DNA of 5,785 bases from Desulfobacterales bacterium (GTDB lineage: Bacteria > Desulfobacterota > Desulfobacteria > Desulfobacterales > Desulfosalsimonadaceae): positions 1 to 5,785 of the forward strand of contig JAGYOT010000139.1 in assembly GCA_018399455.1 (NCBI GenBank), given 5' to 3'. The notes beneath the pieces are model-generated. The model was not told the origin of the DNA and searched no databases. It worked only from the letters and a program-made list of their open reading frames with translations. The stretch's first letter is position 1. Every line of letters starts with the position of its first letter. The position numbers and the translations under genes were made by a program. Shown here in pieces: positions 1 to 5,785 of the stretch.

Positions 1-2
1 AA

Positions 3-905
3 GCCTTGGGTGTTCCGGACGCCTCTGTTTTGTTGGCTTCCACCGGCGTGATCGGCCAGCTTCTGCCAATGGAAAAAATCGAAGCCGCAATTCCGGCTTT
101 GGTCCGGTCCTTGGCTGAAGACGGCTGGCCGGATTTTGCCAGGTCCATCATGACCACGGATACCGTGCCCAAAATCGTCAGCCGCAAGGTATCCGCGGGT
201 GGGGCGGCGTGCACCATAACCGGCGTGGCCAAGGGGGCGGGCATGATCCGACCGGATATGGCCACCATGCTCTGTTTTGTCGCGACTGATGCCGAAATCG
301 TCCAGGAGACCCTTCAAGGGATGCTTCAAACCGCCTGCACCGCATCTTTTAATCACATTACCATAGACGGCGACACGAGTACCAATGATACGGTATTGCT
401 TATGGCAAATGGCCGTTCTGGCGTCCGGATTGCCGGCACAGCGGAGGCCGATGCGTTCCAGGCGGCCCTGACCGGTCTGCTGGTCGAGCTTGCAAAGATG
501 CTCGTAAAAGACGGGGAAGGCGCCACGAAACAGGTGGAAATCGCCGTGTCCGGGGCGGATTCGCCTGAAGCCGCCCGCAAGGTAGCGGATGCGGTTGCCA
601 ATTCCAGCCTGGTGAAAACTGCCATTTTCGGGGAGGACGCCAACTGGGGCCGGATCATGGCGGCTGCTGGCCGCGCCGGGGTTCCGATTGCCCCTGAAAA
701 AATCGATATTTGGTTTGATGCGGTCCAGATGGTCCGAAAGGGACAGGCAAGCGGGGGGGACGCGGAGGCCCGGGCTGCAAAGGTCCTCAAACAGCCGCAG
801 TTTCAGATTGCCATCGATCTGAATATGGGTATGCACGCCGATTTTGTCTGGACCTGCGATTTCTCCATTGATTATGTTAAAATAAATGCGGATTATCGCA
901 GCTGA
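3..905 (+). CDS. argJ: ArgJ, bifunctional glutamate N-acetyltransferase/amino-acid acetyltransferase (5'-truncated by window edge)
   Basis: ArgJ moves the acetyl group from N-acetylornithine to glutamate, recycling it in the cyclic arginine pathway; some members also use acetyl-CoA to make N-acetylglutamate. The reading frame is open to the left edge, so roughly the first 100 residues of a protein of usually about 400 are missing; the TTG at 6 is internal, not a start. Numbering from that codon, ASTGVIGQLLPM (11-22) is the family's conserved segment. KGAGMIRPDMATML (76-89) holds the self-cleavage site, where Thr87 (codon 264-266) becomes the N-terminal nucleophile of the beta chain. DGDTSTNDT (121-129), KDGEGATK (168-175) and FGEDANWGRI (208-217) are further conserved blocks. 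The C-terminus DYVKINADYRS is intact and the gene ends in TGA. Whether it has both activities cannot be read from this sequence. The family call is secure. Confidence 0.97.
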   Translation, partial: ALGVPDASVLLASTGVIGQLLPMEKIEAAIPALVRSLAEDGWPDFARSIMTTDTVPKIVSRKVSAGGAACTITGVAKGAGMIRPDMATMLCFVATDAEIVQETLQGMLQTACTASFNHITIDGDTSTNDTVLLMANGRSGVRIAGTAEADAFQAALTGLLVELAKMLVKDGEGATKQVEIAVSGADSPEAARKVADAVANSSLVKTAIFGEDANWGRIMAAAGRAGVPIAPEKIDIWFDAVQMVRKGQASGGDAEARAAKVLKQPQFQIAIDLNMGMHADFVWTCDFSIDYVKINADYRS

Positions 906-918
906 CATCGAAGGCGGC

Positions 919-932
919 TGGCCTTTTGGCCA
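919..932. other. Small stem-loop just after argJ
   Basis: TGGCC, a TTTT loop and GGCCA form a perfect 5-bp hairpin 13 bases after the argJ stop. No T-tract follows it on either strand, so it does not look like a canonical intrinsic terminator. It could be a weak transcript-end stabiliser or chance. The rest of the 906-1016 gap shows no gene, and I see no convincing promoter in it. Confidence 0.3.
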
Positions 933-1004
933 ATATCGGCGGTGTTTGGGTATTGTTATTGTACAGAAAGGTTAAGACGGCTAAAGCTTGCCGGGTTCAG
1001 GTCT

Positions 1005-1008
1005 GAGG
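1005..1008 (+). promoter_or_regulatory. Ribosome binding site of rluB
   Basis: GAGG lies 8 bases before the ATG at 1017. An in-frame TAA at 1011-1013 blocks any start further upstream, so translation begins at 1017, or at the immediately following ATG at 1020. Confidence 0.7.
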
Positions 1009-1016
1009 CATAAACC

Positions 1017-1718
1017 ATGATGCGGCTTCAAAAGTTCCTGGCTCAGGCCGGGGTTTGTTCCAGAAGACGGGCTGAGGCCTACATCCGTGCCGGCAAAGTT
1101 ATGGTTAACGGCCGGGTGGTGGATGAGATGGGGGTCCGGATCGATCCGGCCATCGATGTCGTGGAAGCCTTTGGTCGGGTTATCACATCAGCCGAGCCCG
1201 AGATCAACATCATGTTAAACAAACCCGCGGGCTATATCAGCAGCTGCCGGCATGGCGGGCGAAAAATCGTTCTTGATCTCGTGACCGTAAAGCATCGCAT
1301 TTACCCGGTGGGGCGCCTTGACCGGGATTCAACCGGCCTCTTGCTGCTGACCAACAACGGGCGGCTTCATTACCGGATGACGCATCCCTCATTTGACCAT
1401 GAAAAAGAGTATTTGGTGGAGACGAAAGTGGTGATCCAGGATACGGCGCTGGAAGCCCTGGCAAAAGGGGTGAATCTGGACGGCCGGCCTACACGGCCGG
1501 CCCGTGTTCGCCGAAAGGGCGACTGTCGCTTTGCCATTGTCCTTAAAGAAGGCAGAAACCGTCAGGTCCGGCGGATGGTGGAAGCTGTGGGGAACGAAGT
1601 GTGCGGACTACATCGGGTGCGCATGGCGACCCTGCGTTTGAAGAATCTTCCTTCCGGTCAGTGGCGGTATTTATCAGAGGCTGAGACCACGGAATTGAAA
1701 CGATCTTTGGGCCTCTGA
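1017..1718 (+). CDS. rluB: rRNA pseudouridine synthase, RsuA/RluB family
   Basis: The 233-residue protein isomerises a specific uridine to pseudouridine in ribosomal RNA in the cytoplasm. Residues 3-45 form an S4 RNA-binding domain (RLQKFLAQAGVCSRRRAE, then the KVMVNGRVV strand). The catalytic domain follows, with LNKPAGYISS (67-76) and YPVGRLDRDSTGLLLLTN (96-113); Asp102 of the GRLD motif is the expected catalytic aspartate. HPSFDHEKEYLV (123-134) and KEGRNRQVRRM (178-188) are also family signatures. The length matches RsuA (about 230) and lacks the long basic tail of E. coli RluB. The HPSF segment is RluB-like, so the target is more probably 23S than 16S rRNA, but the subfamily and symbol are provisional. 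It lies 111 bases after argJ on the same strand and converges on phoU. The start is fixed by an in-frame TAA just upstream and a GAGG ribosome binding site. Confidence 0.9.
   Translation: MMRLQKFLAQAGVCSRRRAEAYIRAGKVMVNGRVVDEMGVRIDPAIDVVEAFGRVITSAEPEINIMLNKPAGYISSCRHGGRKIVLDLVTVKHRIYPVGRLDRDSTGLLLLTNNGRLHYRMTHPSFDHEKEYLVETKVVIQDTALEALAKGVNLDGRPTRPARVRRKGDCRFAIVLKEGRNRQVRRMVEAVGNEVCGLHRVRMATLRLKNLPSGQWRYLSEAETTELKRSLGL
1482..1502. repeat. 8-bp perfect GC inverted repeat inside rluB
   Basis: Two copies of the palindrome GGCCGGCC (1482-1489 and 1495-1502) flank TACAC. Because each copy is self-complementary, the pair is both a direct and an inverted repeat and can fold into an 8-bp all-GC stem with a 5-base loop. 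In the rluB frame the arms encode Gly-Arg-Pro (156-158) and Arg-Pro-Ala (160-162), a segment that is conserved in the family, so codon choice alone may have produced it. Confidence 0.75.
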
Positions 1719-1755
1719 AGATGGTCGAAGCGGAAAACCGGTGTTTGCCTCGTCA

Positions 1756-2445
1756 TCATGTCTGGCGCTCAATCATCTGGTGCTTGATATTGACACCTTC
1801 GATGATAAACGCCACATGCTCCCCGATATTGGTTGCAAGATCCGCCACCCGCTCCAGGCAGCGGGAGATGATGATGGTCTGAATTGAACGTCGGGTGTTG
1901 AGTCGGCGGCGTTCGGTAGCCGGTGTATGCTTAACCATATATTCAATAAGCGTCTGCAGGACATCCAGCGTGTACTGATCCGCGCGGTCATCCATTTCCC
2001 GAATGTCATAGGCCGCCTGAACATCCTCGTTCACCAGGCTGGCCACCGCTTTCTTGACCATGGAGAGGCTAACGTCGATTAACTGCTCCATTTCCGGGAT
2101 GGATTCCAGGGGTGGATATTTGCATAGAAACTGGGTGCGCTCGCTGATATTGACGGCCTGATCCGCGATGCGTTCGAGTTCATTGCTGATTTTGGCTGTC
2201 CCCATAATGGTTCGAAGGTCGCGGGCCATGGGTTGCTCCAGAGCGACAAGCTTTAAGGTATATTGGTCCACCTCAATTTCCAGTTCATTGATTTTTTTAT
2301 CTCCCTCAATCACCGCCTTTGCCAGCTGTTCATCCCTTTCCAGATAAGCAGTGGTGGCATTTTCAAGGGCGCGCTGGGTAAGCGCGGCCATGTTCAGAAT
2401 AGTCATTTTGAGGTTTTCCAGTTCCTGGAAGAAATGACGTTCCAT
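1756..2445 (-). CDS. phoU: PhoU, phosphate signalling regulator
   Basis: PhoU links the Pst transporter to the PhoR kinase and represses the Pho regulon when phosphate is plentiful; it is a cytoplasmic, all-helical protein. From the ATG the product is 229 residues, the normal family length. The two PhoU repeats are clear, each with its metal-binding motif: ELERIADQAVNI (89-100) and CLERVADLATNI (196-207). The N-terminus (MERHFFQELENLK) and the C-terminus (FIIEGVNIKHQ) are both typical. A TTG two codons upstream could also open the frame, but the AAGGA at 2452-2456 directly abuts the TTG and sits 6 bases before the ATG, so the ATG at 2445 is preferred. It is the last gene of the phoB-phoR-pstB-phoU cluster, 47 bases after pstB, and its stop faces that of rluB 37 bases away. 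Confidence 0.97.
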   Translation of the reverse strand: MERHFFQELENLKMTILNMAALTQRALENATTAYLERDEQLAKAVIEGDKKINELEIEVDQYTLKLVALEQPMARDLRTIMGTAKISNELERIADQAVNISERTQFLCKYPPLESIPEMEQLIDVSLSMVKKAVASLVNEDVQAAYDIREMDDRADQYTLDVLQTLIEYMVKHTPATERRRLNTRRSIQTIIISRCLERVADLATNIGEHVAFIIEGVNIKHQMIERQT

Positions 2446-2451
2446 CTTCAA

Positions 2452-2456
2452 TCCTT
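2452..2456 (-). promoter_or_regulatory. Ribosome binding site of phoU
   Basis: AAGGA on the - strand is spaced 6 bases from the ATG at 2445 and 0 bases from the alternative TTG at 2451. This decides the start in favour of the ATG. An in-frame TAA at 2463-2461 rules out a start further upstream. Confidence 0.8.
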
Positions 2457-2492
2457 GATTTTATCAGATTCGTTAATACTTGCTTGACCAGA

Positions 2493-3254
2493 CTATCCGA
2501 AACGGCCCGTAATATAGTCCTCCGTCTGCTGCAGCTTGGGACGGGTAAACAGATTTTCGGTCTCACCGGTCTCGATCAGACGGCCCATGTAAAAAAATGC
2601 AGTGATGTCTGATACCCGGGCGGCCTGCTGCATGTTGTGGGTCACGATAATAATAGTAAAATGGGTTTTCAGTTCATGGACCAGATCTTCAATCTTCTGA
2701 GTGGCAATGGGGTCCAGCGCTGAAGCCGGCTCGTCCATCAAAATAACCTCTGGCTCCACCGAAAGGGCACGGGCGATGCAAAGCCGCTGCTGCTGGCCGC
2801 CCGAGAGGCCGAGGGCGGAAGAATGGAGCCGGTCCTTGACCTCATCCCAAAGGGCAGCCTGTTTAAGACTTTTTTCCACCTTTTCTGCCACTGTCTTTTT
2901 ATCTCTGATGCCGTTGACGCGCAGCCCGTAAGCGACATTGTCAAATATGGTCTTGGGAAACGGGTTGGGTTTTTGGAAGACCATGCCCACCCGCCGGCGG
3001 AGGTGGACCACATCCATATTCTGGCCATAAATATTGTCCCCGTCAATAAAGATTTTACCTTCAACCGTGGTGGACGGGATCAAATCGTTCATCCGGTTCA
3101 GGCATCGAAGAAAAGTGCTCTTACCGCATCCGGATGGCCCGATCAGAGCGGATACCTGATTTTTCCTGAATTCAATGGAAATATCCTCAAGCGCCTTGAA
3201 ATCACTGTAAAAGAAGCTTAGATGAGACGCTACGATTTTATTTGCGTTTGCCAT
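2493..3254 (-). CDS. pstB: PstB, phosphate ABC transporter ATP-binding protein
   Basis: PstB is the ATPase of the high-affinity phosphate importer PstSCAB and works on the inner face of the membrane with the permeases PstC and PstA. At 253 residues it is full length. Every nucleotide-binding element is present: Walker [10 protein letters not shown] (39-47), Q-loop Gln94 in [10 protein letters not shown], signature LSGGQQQR (150-157), Walker B VILMDEP (170-176), D-loop SALD (178-181) and switch His206 in VTHNMQQA. The segments [29 protein letters not shown] and the ending [10 protein letters not shown] are PstB-specific within the ABC family. The ATG at 3254 follows phoR by 11 bases and is preceded by AAGGA. 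The usual partners pstS, pstC and pstA are not in the window, so they must lie upstream of phoB or elsewhere. Confidence 0.98.
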   Translation of the reverse strand: MANANKIVASHLSFFYSDFKALEDISIEFRKNQVSALIGPSGCGKSTFLRCLNRMNDLIPSTTVEGKIFIDGDNIYGQNMDVVHLRRRVGMVFQKPNPFPKTIFDNVAYGLRVNGIRDKKTVAEKVEKSLKQAALWDEVKDRLHSSALGLSGGQQQRLCIARALSVEPEVILMDEPASALDPIATQKIEDLVHELKTHFTIIIVTHNMQQAARVSDITAFFYMGRLIETGETENLFTRPKLQQTEDYITGRFG

Positions 3255-3260
3255 GCTGGA

Positions 3261-3265
3261 TCCTT
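3261..3265 (-). promoter_or_regulatory. Ribosome binding site of pstB, touching the phoR stop codon
   Basis: AAGGA on the - strand begins immediately after the phoR TAG (3268-3266) and is 6 bases from the pstB ATG at 3254. Ribosomes finishing phoR would therefore end on the pstB start region, which suggests translational coupling. Confidence 0.8.
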
Positions 3266-5071
3266 CTATCCATCGCTGTCGTCATAGGTTTTTCGGTTCT
3301 GATTCTGGCCGGCCTTATTCAGGGTAAAAAAGAATACGGAGCCTTTGGAGCGGCCATCCGGCGGGCTCTTTACCCAGATCTCTCCGCCCATGGCTTTTAC
3401 TGCGTGCCGGCATATGGCAAGGCCCAGCCCGGTACCCCCGGAAGCGCGGCTTCGTTCTTTGTCCACACGATAGAAACGTTCAAATACCCGCTTCTGGTGC
3501 CTCATGGCAATGCCCTGGCCCTCATCGCTTACAGCGAAAACGAAATGATCGGATTCGTCAATAGCAAATACGGTTACTGATGTGTTTGACGGACTATGCC
3601 GTATGGCATTGTCCAGTAGGTTTCTGAAAACCTGGGTGAGAGAATTGGTGTCCGCGTTCACCATAACCGGGCCTGAGAGCTGGTTGAGCACCTGAATATT
3701 CTTTTGTTCAGCCATGGGCATACAGGTTTCCCAGGCTGATTGAAAGCTCTCGGCTGCATCAACGGGAACAAGCCGGAGCGAGTCTTGTTGTTTCTGCTGC
3801 TGCCGGGTTAGTTCAAGCAGGTCCTTGACGATATTCGACATCTGGTTGGCATTTTTCAGGATAGGTTGAATAAAGGTCTCAGCCTCCTTTGAAGCCCTTA
3901 GTTTCGGGTCCATCAAGGTTTCTGCATATCCCTTGATGGAAGTGAGCGGAGTGCGAAGCTCATGGGAGACATTGGCCACAAAGTCCTGTCGGACTTTTTC
4001 CAGGCGGATCAGTTCACTGATGTCGTGAAATACCGCCACAGCTCCGCCATCAGGAATTTTGACCAGGTTGAGCTCGTAGAAGATATCGTTTTCTATGGCC
4101 ACCCGAAGGCTTTTCAGCGGCTTTCCGGCAATCACTTCGTTGCAGGCTTTTTGTATTTCGGGGTTTAAAAAGACTTCCATGGGACGGTAGCCGATGCATG
4201 AAGGAACGCATCGAGCAATACCTGTCAGGGCCCGGTTGATCGATTTGATGCGTCCATTTTTGTCCAGGAGCATCACGCCCTCCCGCATCCCTTCAAGGAC
4301 AGCTTCAAGCTCCTGTTTTTGTTCGTCAATCATTCCGATATGGTGTTGTATCTTATCGGCCATTTGATTGATGCAGGTAGAGAGTTGCTTGAATTCCGGG
4401 CTGTCCTCGATCTCCAGGCGGCGGTCGAGATTGCCTTCCCCGATTTCCCGTGATGCCTGGATCACTTTATTGATGGGAATCTCCAATCGCCTTGCCAGGA
4501 TGAAACTGATAAACAGAGTGAGAATGAAAATGGCTGCCAATGAAATCCAGAACCGGTTGGCGTAAAAAGACAGACGGGATTCGATGTTGGATATTGGAAT
4601 GGCCACACGGATAATGGCCTGTGGATCGCCGGGAAGGGCCAGGGGTTTGGCGGCATAAATCATTTTTCGTTTAAGCGTGGTGCTGTAACGAATGTTCTGA
4701 GCGATCCCTTCTTTCCGGGCTCCCATGATTTCTTCGCGATAAAGATGGCTATCCATCTCGGCAATTTTTGGATAGGCTATCGCGGAATCGGCCAGCACCC
4801 GGCCCCCGGATTCGACCAGGGTAATGCGGTAATCGAGTTTATCCCCCAGGCGGCTGATCCATTGATCCATTGTTTCCGGATCGTTAAACGGAAATTGCTG
4901 CCTGACCAGCCAGTGGGCCAGCTCCAGTTGATTGAACGCCCGGGTTTTGGTTTCCGTAAGAATTTCGCCTTCAAGGGTTTTGAAAATATAAATGGCCGGC
5001 ACGCAGACCGCAGGAATTAAAACCAGCCAGAAGGCGACCAGCAGTCGCGTACGAAAGTGTATGGATCTCAT
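3266..5071 (-). CDS. phoR: PhoR, phosphate-regulon sensor histidine kinase
   Basis: This membrane sensor kinase phosphorylates PhoB when phosphate is scarce and dephosphorylates it when phosphate is ample. In the 601 residues I see TM1 (about 9-30), an extracytoplasmic region of about 140 residues (31-172), TM2 (about 173-193), a HAMP linker (about 194-247), a PAS domain (about 255-350), and the HisKA domain with H-box [19 protein letters not shown] (364-382; phospho-acceptor His370, codon 3962-3964). The ATPase domain follows: N-box [12 protein letters not shown] (483-494), G1 DEGQGI (516-521), F-box VFERFYRVD (529-537) and G2 GGTGLGLAI (545-553). E. coli PhoR (about 430 residues) lacks the large sensor region; this one resembles the longer Bacillus-type layout. 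A polar tail of about 17 residues follows the kinase core. Its ATG directly follows the phoB TAA, with AGGG (5083-5080) 8 bases upstream. PhoR identity, as against another HAMP-PAS kinase, rests on the H-box style and the phoB/pstB/phoU neighbours. Confidence 0.94.
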   Translation of the reverse strand: MRSIHFRTRLLVAFWLVLIPAVCVPAIYIFKTLEGEILTETKTRAFNQLELAHWLVRQQFPFNDPETMDQWISRLGDKLDYRITLVESGGRVLADSAIAYPKIAEMDSHLYREEIMGARKEGIAQNIRYSTTLKRKMIYAAKPLALPGDPQAIIRVAIPISNIESRLSFYANRFWISLAAIFILTLFISFILARRLEIPINKVIQASREIGEGNLDRRLEIEDSPEFKQLSTCINQMADKIQHHIGMIDEQKQELEAVLEGMREGVMLLDKNGRIKSINRALTGIARCVPSCIGYRPMEVFLNPEIQKACNEVIAGKPLKSLRVAIENDIFYELNLVKIPDGGAVAVFHDISELIRLEKVRQDFVANVSHELRTPLTSIKGYAETLMDPKLRASKEAETFIQPILKNANQMSNIVKDLLELTRQQQKQQDSLRLVPVDAAESFQSAWETCMPMAEQKNIQVLNQLSGPVMVNADTNSLTQVFRNLLDNAIRHSPSNTSVTVFAIDESDHFVFAVSDEGQGIAMRHQKRVFERFYRVDKERSRASGGTGLGLAICRHAVKAMGGEIWVKSPPDGRSKGSVFFFTLNKAGQNQNRKTYDDSDG

Positions 5072-5755
5072 TTAGGTTTCCCTGAGCCGATAGCCGATGC
5101 CCCGCACGGTTTCGATGGCTTTGGCATACGGCCCGATTTTCTGCCGTAAACGACGGATATGAGTGTCCACTGTACGGGCGTAGCCGTCAAACTGATACCC
5201 CCATACCCGGTCGAGCAGCTGATCCCTTGTACGAACTTTGCCCCGGTTCTGGACCAGCTCCATAAGCAGATTGAATTCAGTAACCGTCAGCGTGATCTCC
5301 TCGCCCTGGAGCCAGACTCGGTAACTGTCCGGATCAATCTGCAGGCCTTCATACTTCACCATGGTCTCTTCCAGGGCCTCTTTTTCATGCCGTCTGAGGA
5401 TTGCCCGGATCCGCAGAATGAGCTCCCGGGGGCTGAAGGGCTTGACGATGTAATCGTCCGCACCCAGCTCAAAACCGACAATCCGGTCCACCTCTTCTCC
5501 TTTGGCGGTTAACATAACCACCGGGATATCTTTTGTTTTAATATTGTGTTGAAGGGATTTGCAGACTTCCAGACCATCCATGCCGGGCATAATCAAGTCC
5601 AGGAGAATGAGGTTCGGAAGTTTTTCTTCCGCCAGCTCCAGGCCTGTCTGTCCGTCCGTCGCTTTAAACGTGGTATAGCCTTCGTTACGCAAATGCCAGT
5701 CGATCAGGTTCAGAATGTCTGATTCATCTTCAACAATCAGTATGGATTTTGTCAT
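5072..5755 (-). CDS. phoB: PhoB, phosphate-regulon response regulator (OmpR/PhoB family)
   Basis: PhoB is the transcription factor of the Pho regulon: phosphorylated by PhoR, it dimerises and binds Pho boxes near promoters. From the ATG it is 227 residues, against about 229 in E. coli. The receiver domain (about 3-118) has the acidic pocket EDE (9-11), phospho-acceptor Asp53 in LLDLIMPGMDG (codon 5597-5599), Thr83 in MLTAKGEE and Lys105 in DYIVKPFSPREL. The winged-helix DNA-binding domain (about 133-225) includes LTVTEFNLLMEL, RDQLLDRVWG, the recognition helix RTVDTHIRRLRQKIG (194-208) and the wing ETVRGIGYRLRE. The frame is open to the window edge, with GTG codons at 5767 and 5764 that would add four or three residues. 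The ATG is preferred because MTKSILIVEDE is the normal family N-terminus and GGTGG lies 5 bases before it. The TAA stop is immediately followed by the phoR ATG. Confidence 0.95.
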   Translation of the reverse strand: MTKSILIVEDESDILNLIDWHLRNEGYTTFKATDGQTGLELAEEKLPNLILLDLIMPGMDGLEVCKSLQHNIKTKDIPVVMLTAKGEEVDRIVGFELGADDYIVKPFSPRELILRIRAILRRHEKEALEETMVKYEGLQIDPDSYRVWLQGEEITLTVTEFNLLMELVQNRGKVRTRDQLLDRVWGYQFDGYARTVDTHIRRLRQKIGPYAKAIETVRGIGYRLRET

Positions 5756-5760
5756 AAGGA

Positions 5761-5765
5761 CCACC
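5761..5765 (-). promoter_or_regulatory. Probable ribosome binding site of phoB
   Basis: GGTGG on the - strand, 5 bases before the ATG at 5755, is a degenerate Shine-Dalgarno match. It overlaps the alternative GTG start codons and so supports the ATG. Only 20 further bases lie upstream within the window, too few to show a promoter or a Pho box. Confidence 0.5.
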
Positions 5766-5785
5766 ACCCGGCTTTCATTGGGTTG

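Noticed and set aside
353..790. 145-codon open frame on the - strand inside argJ
   Set aside because: It lies entirely antisense to a strongly conserved ArgJ coding frame, has an unconserved-looking Ala/Ser/Pro-rich composition and no recognisable domain; it is a shadow of GC-rich codons.
919..932. argJ intrinsic terminator
   Set aside because: The stem is only 5 bp and is followed by AATATCGG, not a T-tract; kept only as a low-confidence stem-loop.
2457..2463. Possible extended -10 promoter (TGATAAAAT, - strand) in the pstB-phoU gap
   Set aside because: No acceptable -35 element sits 16-18 bases upstream, and a start 6-7 bases downstream would cut into the phoU ribosome binding site. It is more likely chance in an AT-rich spacer.
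2823..3221. 132-codon + strand frame opposite pstB
   Set aside because: It is the antisense of the PstB Walker A to signature region, with no family resemblance and no convincing ribosome binding site.
3242..3580. 112-codon + strand frame opposite the 3' end of phoR
   Set aside because: It is antisense to the PhoR ATPase domain, which carries intact N, G1, F and G2 boxes. The hydrophobic start is a by-product of the complementary codons.
5159..5512. 117-codon + strand frame opposite phoB
   Set aside because: It is antisense to the highly conserved receiver and DNA-binding domains of PhoB; no domain is recognisable.
5753..5767. GTG codons at 5767 and 5764 as the phoB start
   Set aside because: They would add MVVL or MVL before the normal MTKSILIVEDE N-terminus and would use up the GGTGG that is correctly spaced for the ATG. 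Not strictly excluded, since the frame is open to the window edge.
5756..5785. Pho box or promoter upstream of phoB
   Set aside because: Only 30 bases are available and they contain no recognisable direct repeat of the Pho-box type; the real control region, or an upstream operon gene, is outside the window.

Overview
The window looks like ordinary chromosomal DNA from a free-living bacterium of moderate GC content. The protein styles (an ArgJ ending in DYVKINADYRS, a two-TM PhoR with an extracytoplasmic sensor, and a phoB-phoR-pstB-phoU order) remind me most of Desulfobacterota/deltaproteobacterial genomes. That assignment is an inference from memory of the families; no rRNA or marker gene in the window settles it. 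I see no mobile elements, tRNA or rRNA genes, CRISPR arrays or phage genes.

Layout. On the + strand, the left edge holds the C-terminal three quarters of argJ (arginine biosynthesis; the 5' end is outside the window). After a 111-base gap comes a complete RsuA/RluB-type rRNA pseudouridine synthase gene (1017-1718). On the - strand, reading from the right edge leftwards, is a tight phosphate-signalling cluster: phoB (response regulator), phoR (sensor histidine kinase), pstB (ATPase of the Pst phosphate importer) and phoU (negative regulator of signalling). The two blocks converge at about 1719-1755, with only 37 bases between the rluB and phoU stop codons. Coding density is very high: the largest gap between genes is the 111 bases between argJ and rluB.

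How the genes work together. In the known Pho system the Pst transporter (PstSCAB) and PhoU report phosphate sufficiency to PhoR. When phosphate is low, PhoR autophosphorylates on its H-box histidine (His370 here) and passes the phosphate to PhoB (Asp53 here), which then binds Pho boxes and activates phosphate-scavenging genes. Here phoB and phoR abut (TAAATG), phoR and pstB are 11 bases apart with the pstB ribosome binding site touching the phoR stop, and pstB and phoU are 47 bases apart. This strongly suggests one transcript. The transporter's binding protein and permeases (pstS, pstC, pstA) are not in the window, so pstB sits directly behind the sensor kinase instead of behind pstA.

I found no convincing new biological system. 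The points worth a second look are modest: the split pst arrangement, the extracytoplasmic sensor region and a Cys pair in PhoR, a perfect 8-bp GC stem inside rluB, and the terminator-less convergent junction.
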